Part shown: piece after piece, positions 17,081-25,001 of the stretch
Position numbering within the stretch: the stretch's first letter is position 1
Layout: each line of letters starts with the position of its first letter
Origin: CAVRUD01 sp963724285
Lineage (GTDB): Bacteria > Chloroflexota > Chloroflexia > Thermomicrobiales > UBA6265
Reading direction: 5' to 3'
Assembly (NCBI GenBank): GCA_963724285.1
Contig: CAVRUD010000004.1
Span: forward strand, 65,157-129,156
Length of the DNA: 64,000 nt
Translations under genes and position numbers: made by a program
The notes under the pieces: model-generated
Databases searched by the model: none
The model's input: the letters and a program-made list of their open reading frames with translations, nothing else
Told to the model about the DNA's origin: nothing

Positions 17081-19147
17081 GTGGCAGACCAGACCGCGGC
17101 CGTGCGGTTCTCCGGCAGGGAGGAGCCCCGCTGGCAGGTGAGTGCCGGCGCGATGTCATGCGAGCTTTCCCTGGGTTTCAGCGGCATCTGCCTGGAATCG
17201 TTTCACGATGAGCAGTCCGGTATCGCCTGGCGCTTCGTCGCCGGGCATCCCGCAACCGTCTTCGCGCTGGCCGGCGAACCGCTCGGCGCCCGCCCCTGGC
17301 GGTTGCGCTCCTGGGAAGCCACCGAGGGCGACCGGCACATCCTCCTGACGATCGACCTCGACGGCACCGAGGAGGGCGGCAACCTGACCCTGACGGAATC
17401 GATCTGGCTGGCGACGGACGTGCCGGTCATGCGCCGTTGGGCTGAGATCGGCAACGCCGGGGCCGACCAGGTGACCATCGAGCGGGTGCACCTACTCGAC
17501 ATCGCCCTCGATCACGACCTGGCCCAGAGCCCTTTGCTGGTGTGCTCCGTCGATGCCTTCGCCGGGCACCGGTTGGATCGTTGGGAGCCGGGAGACGCCA
17601 ACTTCGCCGTGCGCGAGCAAACCCTTCAGCCCGGCGATGCCCTGAAGTACGCCGTCGGCGCCTACCAGCAAGGATGCTCCTGGCTTGCAGTCGCCTCGGA
17701 GACAACAGGGCTCGCGGTCGGACTCGAGTACGACGGCGGCGCCGAGTTCCGCCTGTTCGACGCCGCCCGGACCTCGGGCGCGGCGGAGTGGACCGCGCCG
17801 CCCCGCGAGTCACGCGGCGTCCGCCTGACGGCCGCCCCACTCGGTCCGGTGAACGTCCCTTTGGCGCCCGGCGAGCGCTGGCGCAGCCCGGCGGCGTTCG
17901 TTGCGCTCAGCGCGCCAGATTGGGACTCGGCGGCGTACGTCACCCACACCCTGGTCGAGCGCCACCTGGCTCCACCTCCGCCGGACGACGACTTCCCCTA
18001 CGTGATCTTCAACTCCTGGGGATTCGGCCACGACATCAACCCGGACCAACTCCTTCACTGCCTGGATGTCGCCGCCGGAATCGGCGTCGAGGTCTTCGTG
18101 GCCGACTACGGATGGGCGAGGGACGTGGGAGATTGGGTCTCGGTCGGGGACCGGATGCCGCCCCTGCCGGAGTTGAGAAAACTCGTCTACGAGCGCGGGA
18201 TGAAGCTCGGCGCCTGGATGGGGTTTGCCAACGCCGGCCCGACCTCGCCGGTCCTCACCGAGCATCCCGACTGGCGCGCCCAGCCCGACGACTGGGGCAG
18301 CTTCAAGAGCCGAGCCCTCTGCCTGGCCGAGCCGGAGGTGCGCGAGTGGGTGGCAACCGAGGTGATCCGGGTCGTGGACGAGTACGGCCTCGACTATCTG
18401 GTCCACGACTTCGAGTTGATCTCCCCCTGCACCCATCCCGGCCACGCCCACCCGCCCGATCCGGCGGGTTACCACAGCACGATGGGCTACACCGAGGTGC
18501 TCCGCCGGGTCCGCGCCGCCCATCCCAACCTGGTGCTCGAAAACTGCCAGGGCGGAGGCCGTCTCATGACCTACGCCATGGTCCAGACCCATCATACGTC
18601 GATCACAAGCGATGGCCCGGTCCTGCGCGATGCGCTTGGTCGCCGCCAGGCGCTCTACGGCGCCAGCTATCCCTTCCCGCTGCGCTTCTGCGACAACTAC
18701 ATGGAGGAGCGCCCGACCGACTACGCCTGCCACGCCTCGATGATCGGCGGCCCCTGGATCCTGATGGACCAACTCACCGAGTGGACGGCGGAGGACATCG
18801 CCTCCGCCCGCCGCAACATCGCCCTCTACAAGCGAATCCGATCCCGCTTCCGCGACGCCCGCGTCGAACACCTCCGCTGGCCGGACGGCGCCTCCTGGGA
18901 CGCACTACAGGCGCAGCAGCCGGATACCGGCGAGGGCGTGCTCTTTCTCTTCCAGCCGCCGGCCGCCGCAATCACCCAGATTGAGGTATCGCTACGGAGC
19001 CTCGATCCCACCAGAACCTACCGGCTGACCTCCGGCGTTACGGGGCACGGATGGACGGCGACCGGGGCCGAATGGATGGAGGCCGGGCTCGTCCGGGACA
19101 TGCCACCGGGCACCAGCGACATCATCCTGATCGACCCGGCGAGTTGA
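17081..19147 (+). CDS. GH36-type alpha-galactosidase, intact copy
   Basis: 688 residues from GTG at 17081, with CAGGAG seven to eleven bases upstream. It has an N-terminal beta-sandwich, then a barrel with VIFNSWGFGHDIN, VFVADYGWARDVGDW, YLVHDFELIS (likely nucleophile D443), ENCQGGGRLMTYAMV and SITSDGP (likely acid/base D511). This follows the GH36/melibiase order, though the nucleophile motif HDFE differs from the usual KWD, so a subfamily with other specificity is possible. No signal peptide: cytoplasmic. It follows the second importer directly, so it should act on what that importer brings in. The shifted copy at 11354 belongs to the more classical GH36 type. Confidence 0.82.
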   Translation: MADQTAAVRFSGREEPRWQVSAGAMSCELSLGFSGICLESFHDEQSGIAWRFVAGHPATVFALAGEPLGARPWRLRSWEATEGDRHILLTIDLDGTEEGGNLTLTESIWLATDVPVMRRWAEIGNAGADQVTIERVHLLDIALDHDLAQSPLLVCSVDAFAGHRLDRWEPGDANFAVREQTLQPGDALKYAVGAYQQGCSWLAVASETTGLAVGLEYDGGAEFRLFDAARTSGAAEWTAPPRESRGVRLTAAPLGPVNVPLAPGERWRSPAAFVALSAPDWDSAAYVTHTLVERHLAPPPPDDDFPYVIFNSWGFGHDINPDQLLHCLDVAAGIGVEVFVADYGWARDVGDWVSVGDRMPPLPELRKLVYERGMKLGAWMGFANAGPTSPVLTEHPDWRAQPDDWGSFKSRALCLAEPEVREWVATEVIRVVDEYGLDYLVHDFELISPCTHPGHAHPPDPAGYHSTMGYTEVLRRVRAAHPNLVLENCQGGGRLMTYAMVQTHHTSITSDGPVLRDALGRRQALYGASYPFPLRFCDNYMEERPTDYACHASMIGGPWILMDQLTEWTAEDIASARRNIALYKRIRSRFRDARVEHLRWPDGASWDALQAQQPDTGEGVLFLFQPPAAAITQIEVSLRSLDPTRTYRLTSGVTGHGWTATGAEWMEAGLVRDMPPGTSDIILIDPAS

Positions 19148-19199
19148 GTCAGCGAGCATCAGTCCGCCGGACGACAGTTCGGCCGCCTCGCCCACTATC

Positions 19200-19318
19200 G
19201 TAGGGGCGGACCGGTGTGTCCGCCCGATTGCCAACCGTGTTGTCCCGGGTTGGCAATGACGTCTCCAAACGGAAATGAGTCGGTTGGTTGCCGGGCGGAC
19301 ACACCGGTCCGCCCCTAC
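19200..19318. repeat. REPIN with GTAG ends (GTAGGGGCGGACCGG)
   Basis: A perfect 27-base inverted repeat, GTAGGGGCGGACCGGTGTGT... against ...ACACCGGTCCGCCCCTAC, with about 65 bases between. The loop bases differ from the copy at 6855 in both arms together, showing that the two arms of one element change in concert. Confidence 0.85.
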
Positions 19319-19330
19319 AGGACGTGGTGC

Positions 19331-19423
19331 CGGGGCTAAACCGATATACCGCGTATCTGAGCCGGTCTTTAGCCGGCTCCGTACAGGTAGCCCGGGGTCT
19401 TCCGACCCCGGGCTACCCCGGAA
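19331..19423. repeat. Hairpin repeat cluster (GGGGCT-type)
   Basis: Includes GAGCCGGTCTTTAGCCGGCTC and GTAGCCCGGGGTCTTCCGACCCCGGGCTAC, two palindromes side by side. It fills the space between the GH36 stop and the convergent LLM gene end, and the hairpins could end both transcripts. Confidence 0.6.
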
Positions 19424-19460
19424 CGCGGCCTCGAACTGGGCAACACCCATCGCCGCCACC

Positions 19461-20318
19461 TTACCGCGACAGCTCTGAGCGCATCTCTGGGATCCATTTC
19501 TCGGCGATCGTACTCAACGTCTCCAGTCCGGCCGGGTCGTTCGGGACGGAGAGGAGCATCTGGCGCACCCCGGCCGCATAGTACGCCCGCGTTCGGTCGA
19601 CAAACTCCTTGTCGGTCATCGGGGATCGCCAGGCGCGGGACGATCCGACCACGCTCTCCGGGTCGCGTCCGAAGGTGCGGGCGTGCTCGCGGATCGTCGT
19701 CAGGCTGACCTTGAATTCGTCCGGTTCCAAAGAGGCGTCCCAGATGTCGGCGTGCTTGCCGGTCACCTTCAACATCCTGGGCTTTGTGCCGCCGACCAGG
19801 ATCGGGATATGGCCGTTGACCGGCTTCGGCACGAAGGGCGTATCGACCAGGGTGTAGTACTTCCCCTGGTAGTTCGTGCGGTCGTTCGTTTCCAGTAGCT
19901 TGATGATCTCCAGGGCTTCGTCCAGCATCCCGACCCTGTCTCCGGCGCTGGGGAAGGGGATCGCGTAGGCGGCGTGCTCCGGCTCGTTCCAGCCCGCGCC
20001 GATACCGAGGATCACGCGGCCGCCGCTCATGGTGTCGATCGTGACCATCTCCTTGGCCAGGATGGTCGGGATGCGGTGCGTGTTGCCATAGGTCAGCACG
20101 CCGAGCTTTGGCTTCGAGACGGTCATCGCCAGCGCGGCCAGCGTCGTGGACGCCTCGAAGGCGTCGTTGTCGATGCTATCGCCGAGCGAATGGAAATGGT
20201 CGTTCAGCCAGATCGAGTCGAAGCCCAGCGACTCGCCTAGCTTCCATAATTCGACGTTTTTCTCCCAGGTCCGGTGCTGCGGCGAGACGACCACGCCAAA
20301 CGTCAATTCCTGCGTCAC
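19461..20318 (-). CDS. LLM-class F420-dependent oxidoreductase
   Basis: 285 residues when started at the GTG whose complement is at 20316-20318, which has GGGAGGA seven bases upstream; longer extensions lack such a site. Sequence features (LTFGVVVSPQHRTWE, FDSIWLNDHF, TLAALAMTVSKPKLGVLTYGNTHR, GGRVILGIGAGWNEPEH, PILVGGTKP) are classical for the luciferase-like monooxygenase fold using coenzyme F420. Members oxidise or reduce varied organic substrates in the cytoplasm; the substrate here is unknown. It is transcribed away from the DadA-like gene at 20637, so the 318 bases between them should hold divergent promoters. Confidence 0.88.
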   Translation of the reverse strand: MTQELTFGVVVSPQHRTWEKNVELWKLGESLGFDSIWLNDHFHSLGDSIDNDAFEASTTLAALAMTVSKPKLGVLTYGNTHRIPTILAKEMVTIDTMSGGRVILGIGAGWNEPEHAAYAIPFPSAGDRVGMLDEALEIIKLLETNDRTNYQGKYYTLVDTPFVPKPVNGHIPILVGGTKPRMLKVTGKHADIWDASLEPDEFKVSLTTIREHARTFGRDPESVVGSSRAWRSPMTDKEFVDRTRAYYAAGVRQMLLSVPNDPAGLETLSTIAEKWIPEMRSELSR

Positions 20319-20636
20319 GCCACATTCCTCCCACGCGATTGCCCAAACAACGTTCGATACCTGCCATGCATTGTATCGCCGTGCACTCCGGTACCCGACT
20401 GCCCCGGCTGATTCAGCGCGGCGTTTAGGGATCATCACCCCGAGGCATACGGCGGCAGGAAGCGTGCGCGGAGCGGGTGCAAGGCGCTCCGTTCCAGTGA
20501 GATATGACGCCGCGGTGGCTCCCAGCAGCGGCGCTCGCCGCCAAGCGGTACCCTGCATCGGACGAACTAGCTCCTGCCGGCCCTAGTCGCGGGGAGGGTT
20601 GCGATCGGGATACGCCGCGCGGAGGAACAGCGGATC
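20319..20636. other. Divergent intergenic region
   Basis: Separates the minus-strand LLM gene and the plus-strand oxidase gene. Near the ends are the two ribosome binding sites (GGGAGGA for the former, GGAGGA for the latter). I see no convincing gene; clear -10/-35 pairs are not obvious. Confidence 0.4.
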
Positions 20637-21922
20637 ATGGCCCATGTCGTCGTCGTTGGAGCGGGCGTTATCGGGCTGTGCGCCGCCCGCGAGCTGCGCA
20701 AGCGCGGCTGGGACGTTACCGTCCTCGATGCCGGGATCCCTGGGCAGGGGGCTTCCTACGGCAACGCGGGCTGGGTCGTGCCCGCCCTGTCCGATCCGCT
20801 TCCCGGGCCCGGCCTTGTCGGGACGACCCTCCGCTGGATGCTGCGGCCCAGCAGCCCGGTCTACATCCGCCCCCGACCGGATCCCGCGCTCGCCCGGTGG
20901 CTGCTTGCCTTCTGGCGCAACTGCACCGAGCAGGCCTTTATGGCCGGACTCGAAGCAACTGCCGTGCTCGCCGACCGGACGTTTGCCCTCTACGACGAGA
21001 TCGAAGCCGACGGGATCGAGGGCGAGCAGGAGCGCCGCGGCCTGATCGCCGCCTACCATTCGCCCAAGGCCCTGGAGCACGATCTCCGCGCCTTCGAGCG
21101 CCTGGTCAGTTTCGGACAACCCGCCCCGGTCCGGCTCGACGGCAATGCCCTCCGAGACCTCGAATCCGCCCTGGCGCCATCGATCACCGGCGGTGTCCTT
21201 CTCCCCGCCGAGCGCCATCTACGTCCGGACCGCCTCTGTTCCGGCCTGGTGACCTGGCTCACGGCGAACCGCGCGACAGTTCGGGAGCACATGCCCGTCA
21301 CCGGCATCCGGCACGGCCGCGGCGTCTGTTACCGCCGTCGACACGCCCCAGGGTCCGGTCGCGGCCGATGCCGATGGTGCTGGCGGCCGGCGCCTGGACG
21401 CCGAAGATCGCCCGATATGCGGGAGTGTCACTGCCGATCCAGGCCGGGAAGGGGTACAGCCTCGAGTTCTCTCCGGCGCCCATACACGTCAAGCACCCGA
21501 TCTACCTGCACGAATCGCGGGTGGCGATCACCCCGTTCCGGAATGCGCTCCGTCTGGCCGGAACGTTAGAGCTAGCCGGCCTCGATCCGAGGGTGCGTCC
21601 GGGCAGGATCGCCGCGATCTCCGCCGCCGCCAGGCAGTCGCTGGCAGGCTGGCCCGCCAACCCCGGCAACGCTCACGCCTGGGCCGGATTCCGGCCGATT
21701 ACGCCCGATGGCCTACCTGTGATCGGCCGCCTGCCCGGATTCGAGAACCTGCTCGTCGCCAGCGGCCACGCGATGCTGGGCGTCACGCTCGCTCCTGTTA
21801 CTGGGGAGGCGGTCGCCGAGTTGCTGGTGAGCGGTGGAGCTTTGGAGCGGCTTGTTCCGTTTGATCCGGGGAGGTTTTCTGGTCGCGTGTTGGGGCCGCC
21901 CGGGGCTCACGGCCCGGGCTAA
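20637..21922 (+). CDS. FAD-dependent D-amino-acid dehydrogenase-like oxidase (DadA family), two +1 frameshifts
   Basis: ATG at 20637 follows GGAGGAACAG. The N-terminus AHVVVVGAGVIGLCAARELRK is a Rossmann FAD-binding motif, followed by VLDAGIPGQGASYGNAGWV, a DadA hallmark. The frame shifts near 21325 (TT) and near 21380 (GG); with both extra bases removed the text reads TAVDTPQGPVAADAD then VLAAGAWTPKIARY and on to GFRPITPDGLPVIGR. The enzyme oxidises D-amino acids or similar secondary amines, passing electrons onward. The last residues (GPPGAHGPG) are encoded by an inserted hairpin repeat, so the native C-terminus has been replaced. Confidence 0.8.
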
Positions 21923-21948
21923 ACACGACAGCCTCTCCGAGGCTAACG
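21898..21948. repeat. Hairpin repeat, CCCGGGGCT/AGCCTCTCCGAGGCT family, overlapping a gene end
   Basis: GCCCGGGGCTCACGGCCCGGGCT followed by AGCCTCTCCGAGGCTAACG. The stop codon of the DadA-like gene (TAA at 21920) lies inside the unit. Confidence 0.8.
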
Positions 21949-21990
21949 CGCACGGGTCGTGCTCAGTCCCGAAGGGACTTCCGTCAGTCA

Positions 21991-22148
21991 GGGATGGTTC
22001 AAACGTGCTTGACGGTTCTGGTCGGCGCCGGAGCGGCCCCCTAACCCCCCGGCCCCCCTTCCCCCCGCAGCGGGGGGAAGGGGGGAGAACGGGCGCTGCC
22101 CGGGGCGCGGAGACCGTCAAGCGACCGCGGCCGGTTTTGAACCATCCC
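21991..22148. repeat. Inverted-repeat element with GGGATGGTTCAAA ends
   Basis: GGGATGGTTCAAACGTGCTTGACGGT at 21991 is mirrored by ACCGTCAAGCG...TTTTGAACCATCCC ending at 22148. The centre is a perfect 14-bp stem of C and G runs (22054-22084, CCCCCTTCCCCCCG). It has the build of a small non-autonomous mobile element; only one copy is seen. Confidence 0.6.
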
Positions 22149-22150
22149 TC

Positions 22151-22176
22151 AGCCCGGGACTTTGAGTCCCGGGCGA
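22151..22176. repeat. Short palindrome AGCCCGGGACTTTGAGTCCCGGGC
   Basis: Near copy of 7044-7067. It abuts the preceding element, showing tiling of unrelated repeats in one intergenic space. Confidence 0.6.
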
Positions 22177-22233
22177 CAAAGGCGCGAGTCAGCCGCAGGA
22201 ATCATCAGCCGTGCGTGCCGGACCGAATAGACT

Positions 22234-22316
22234 GTAGGGGCATCCGCTCGCGGTGCCCTGTTCCCTCCCGCAGGGCGTCGAGGTCGGCGGCTGGGCAGGG
22301 CAAGCCCTGCCCCTAC
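22234..22316. repeat. Short REPIN with GTAG ends
   Basis: Left GTAGGGGCATCCGCTCGCGG, right GGGCAAGCCCTGCCCCTAC. The arms share only the GTAGGGGC foot; the hairpin loops differ. Confidence 0.65.
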
Positions 22317-22344
22317 CACGCAGCGATTGCGCATTAATGGACTA

Positions 22345-22708
22345 TCAGACGTCGTCCGGCTTCGTTGCGCCGCCGGCGAAGTAGCCGTTTGCCGGAGGCG
22401 GCTGGGGAGCAGGCGGAGGCTCCGGTGCGGCCGATTCCGTTGGTTCGGACTCGACTTCCAGGACATCCGGCTCGAAGGGAGCCGCCGGAGGCGCCTCCTC
22501 GGAGGCTGTCGCGATCTCGGCGACGTGTTCGGCTGGTTACGGCTACGGCTCGACCGGTTCGACCGATGGGACTGGCTCGGCGACGACGACGCCCGCCATG
22601 ACCGCTTCTTCCACCACCGGCGCCGGCTCAACCCTATCGGCTGCCGGCGCGTCCACGGCAACTGCCGTCCCGGATGCGTCGACGGCGATGGCCTCCATCG
22701 CCGGGCGG
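22345..22708 (-). pseudogene. Detached Pro/Glu/Ala-rich C-terminal tail of the S9-like gene
   Basis: Directly after the S9-like stop, a one-base shift (extra T in ATCTTCTGAC) opens a frame reading RPAMEAIAVDASGTAVAV and VEEAVMAGVVVAEPVPS, then EP*P*PAEHVAEIATASEE, and finally QPPPANGYFAGGATKPDDV before a stop. Two in-frame stops (TAG, TAA) interrupt an EPEPEP-like run. The composition and direction continue that of the S9-like protein, so the original gene probably had an extended acidic low-complexity tail. Confidence 0.5.
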
Positions 22709-24712
22709 TCAGAAGATCTCGACAGAGCCAGATTCAACGGGAAGCGCCACCGGGGGCTCCGGGGCAGTCAACGCGGGCACGATCCCGGCAACCGTGCCGG
22801 TGAGCAGGTATTCCCGCGTCAGTTGAGCGACCTCGGCGTCGTTGGCCGCCGTCGCCCGCGCGAACGGGATCTCCAGTTCCTCCAGCGCGAGCGCCAGGAA
22901 CTCAAGCTGACCGTCGCGGCCCGGCTGGGCGTTCGCCGTACCGATCAGCAGCGGCGGCACGGAGAGCATGGAGAGCAGGCCGGCAAACGCTTCCGGGGTC
23001 CGCAGGGCATACGGGCCTGGATTCAGAGAGGGCAGTCCGAACTGGCGCAGCAGCCAGGAGCGGAACGGCTCCGGCGCCGTATCGATCTCCCAGTCCCAAT
23101 CGACGATCGGGTCGACGGCGATCACCGTGGAGTAATGGCCCGGCCGCGAGCCCGCCGCCAGGAGGGCGAGCGTCGCCCCGAAGCCGCGTCCGGTGATCGC
23201 GATCCGATCCCCCAGCACATCCGGCAACTCGCGCAGGGAGGCCGCGATATCGGCCAGGTCGGCCGCTTCGACCTCCTGATCGGCGAAGGTCTGCAGGCCG
23301 TCGGTGATTGCCCGGCCGCTGCCAGGGGTTCCGCGCAGGTTGGGGGCGTAGACCGCGATCCCCGAAAGGGCAACGGTCTGGTGGAGCACGTTGAACGAGG
23401 ATTCCTGCCGGTTCGGCGGGCCGTCGCCCAGGCTGACGAGCACCGGGGTCGGGCCGGAGACCTCCGGCTTGCGCAGGAGCTGGCCGCTCAGCTTCGTGCC
23501 GTCGCCCGTGACCGCGGTGTGGATCGCCGGGGTGAGCATGCCGGCGTCCGGCCCGTTCCAGGGCACTGCCGCCGGCAGCATCGTCCGCTCGACATCGAGC
23601 TTGGCGTCTTGCACGTAGTGGCGCACGGGTTTGTCCGGGGCGCCGTAGGCGTAGACCGCCCGGCCGTCGCCGATCCAGCGCGGGGCGTAGCCAAACCCGT
23701 CACCGGGGTCGATCACGTCGGAACGGGAGGCGCTGGTGCCGCGGGCGCAGGCGTTGGAGACGCTGCCCAGCTTGCGGGTAAAGAGGATCCGCAGGCCGTT
23801 GGCGGCCCATTGCACACCGGACTTGTCGCCCGGCTCGTCGGACAGCGTCCACCCGGCGTTGTTGTCCGGGTTGACGACGGCGATCGCGTCGTAATCCTTC
23901 TCGTCGGTGATAAAGGCGATCAGGGAGCGGTTCGGCGCCCACTTTGGCATGCGCCGGTTGGCGGGCTTGCTCGCGGCTTTGCCGGGGATATTGGTGACCT
24001 GCTTCAGCTCGCCGGTCGCCAGCTTGAGCACCCAGATGTCGCCGTGGGTCGGGTGGCCGGCCGTCGCCCGGCGGAAGGCCAGCTCCGAGCCATCCCGCGA
24101 CCAGGCCGGATCGCGGTCGTCGGTCAGGCCGTCGCTGATCGTCATCGCCGGCGCGGAGCCGTCGGAGGGGATCACGTTGATGGTGTCCCGGCCGGCGCGG
24201 TGGGAGACGAAGGCGATCAGGGTGCCGTCTGGCGACCAGCGCGGAGCACGGTCCGCGGCAGGGTGATCGACGAGGAGGCGGGCCTCCCCGCTCTCGACGG
24301 TCAGGAGCCAGATGGCCGGCCGGCCGTCGTCCGGGTGGGTGCCGGTGATCGCCAGTGTCGTGCCGTCCGGCGACCAGACCGGGCCTTCGTCGGCGCTGGT
24401 GTCGCCATCGGACGCTGCCACCACAAGTGGGGTGAACGGCAGAGACTGCGCCCGCGGCTCTCCTCCGTCGAGCGGTTGCAACCAGAGCGTCAGCGGCCCC
24501 TTTGGATCGGCCGGATCGGCCATCAGGTAGGCGAGCACCGAGCCGTCCGGGGATGGGTTGCCCGGCAGGGGAACGGCGGGGTTGCCGACCAGGACATCGT
24601 CCGGTGTCAGCTTCGGGGTAGGCGGCGTTTCCTGTTCGTCGGTCGGGGGGGTATCGACAAGGTTCTCGGTGTCGGTCGGAACCTCGGGCGGGGCTACCGC
24701 GGTGTCGGTCAT
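22709..24712 (-). CDS. S9 prolyl-oligopeptidase-like protein with beta-propeller; catalytic residues missing
   Basis: 667 residues. The N-terminal 40 residues are Pro/Thr/Glu-rich, followed by repeated PD40/WD40-like blades (VWSPDGTTLAITG, RWSPDGTLIAFVSH, AWSRDGSELAFRR, KWAPNRSLIAFIT) and a C-terminal alpha/beta-hydrolase domain (VSLGDGPPN, VYAPNLRGTPGSGRA). In active S9 enzymes the nucleophile elbow reads GxSxGG; here it is ITGRGFGA near residue 507, with Gly in place of Ser. The later Asp and His positions (IGTANAQPG, ATAANDAEV) also lack the expected residues. It is therefore probably not a peptidase but a binding or scaffolding relative. No signal peptide is visible. Confidence 0.8.
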   Translation of the reverse strand: MTDTAVAPPEVPTDTENLVDTPPTDEQETPPTPKLTPDDVLVGNPAVPLPGNPSPDGSVLAYLMADPADPKGPLTLWLQPLDGGEPRAQSLPFTPLVVAASDGDTSADEGPVWSPDGTTLAITGTHPDDGRPAIWLLTVESGEARLLVDHPAADRAPRWSPDGTLIAFVSHRAGRDTINVIPSDGSAPAMTISDGLTDDRDPAWSRDGSELAFRRATAGHPTHGDIWVLKLATGELKQVTNIPGKAASKPANRRMPKWAPNRSLIAFITDEKDYDAIAVVNPDNNAGWTLSDEPGDKSGVQWAANGLRILFTRKLGSVSNACARGTSASRSDVIDPGDGFGYAPRWIGDGRAVYAYGAPDKPVRHYVQDAKLDVERTMLPAAVPWNGPDAGMLTPAIHTAVTGDGTKLSGQLLRKPEVSGPTPVLVSLGDGPPNRQESSFNVLHQTVALSGIAVYAPNLRGTPGSGRAITDGLQTFADQEVEAADLADIAASLRELPDVLGDRIAITGRGFGATLALLAAGSRPGHYSTVIAVDPIVDWDWEIDTAPEPFRSWLLRQFGLPSLNPGPYALRTPEAFAGLLSMLSVPPLLIGTANAQPGRDGQLEFLALALEELEIPFARATAANDAEVAQLTREYLLTGTVAGIVPALTAPEPPVALPVESGSVEIF

Positions 24713-25001
24713 CGGGAATCAGCCTTGCGTTTGTCGTTCGAGTCGGGCTGCGTCGTCATGTCCGCCAAGCATGGCCGGCCCGGCCGGACCAACCAGATTG
24801 GATGTGTGAGCACCACGCGGAACCGCCTCTCCCCAAATTCCCGCTGCCGTCCGGTGTGGCGCTGGCCAGCAGACCGGGGAGCCATCTGGCCGAGTGGTCA
24901 GGTGGACGTGCAGGATCGCCCGCGATGGTAGCACCGGGCCGGGAAGTCGGACAAACAGCCGCCGCGTGTCGGGCCGTCGCAACACGCCCAAACCGGGTCC
25001 A

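Noticed and set aside
22149..22661. Arg/Ser-rich minus-strand frame near the S9-like gene end
   Set aside because: It is an out-of-frame reading of the Pro/Glu/Ala-rich tail; the acidic frame has the better composition.
22598..24931. Plus-strand open frame of 777 residues opposite the S9-like gene
   Set aside because: Arg/Gly-rich shadow text without domain pattern; the minus strand has clear propeller blades.
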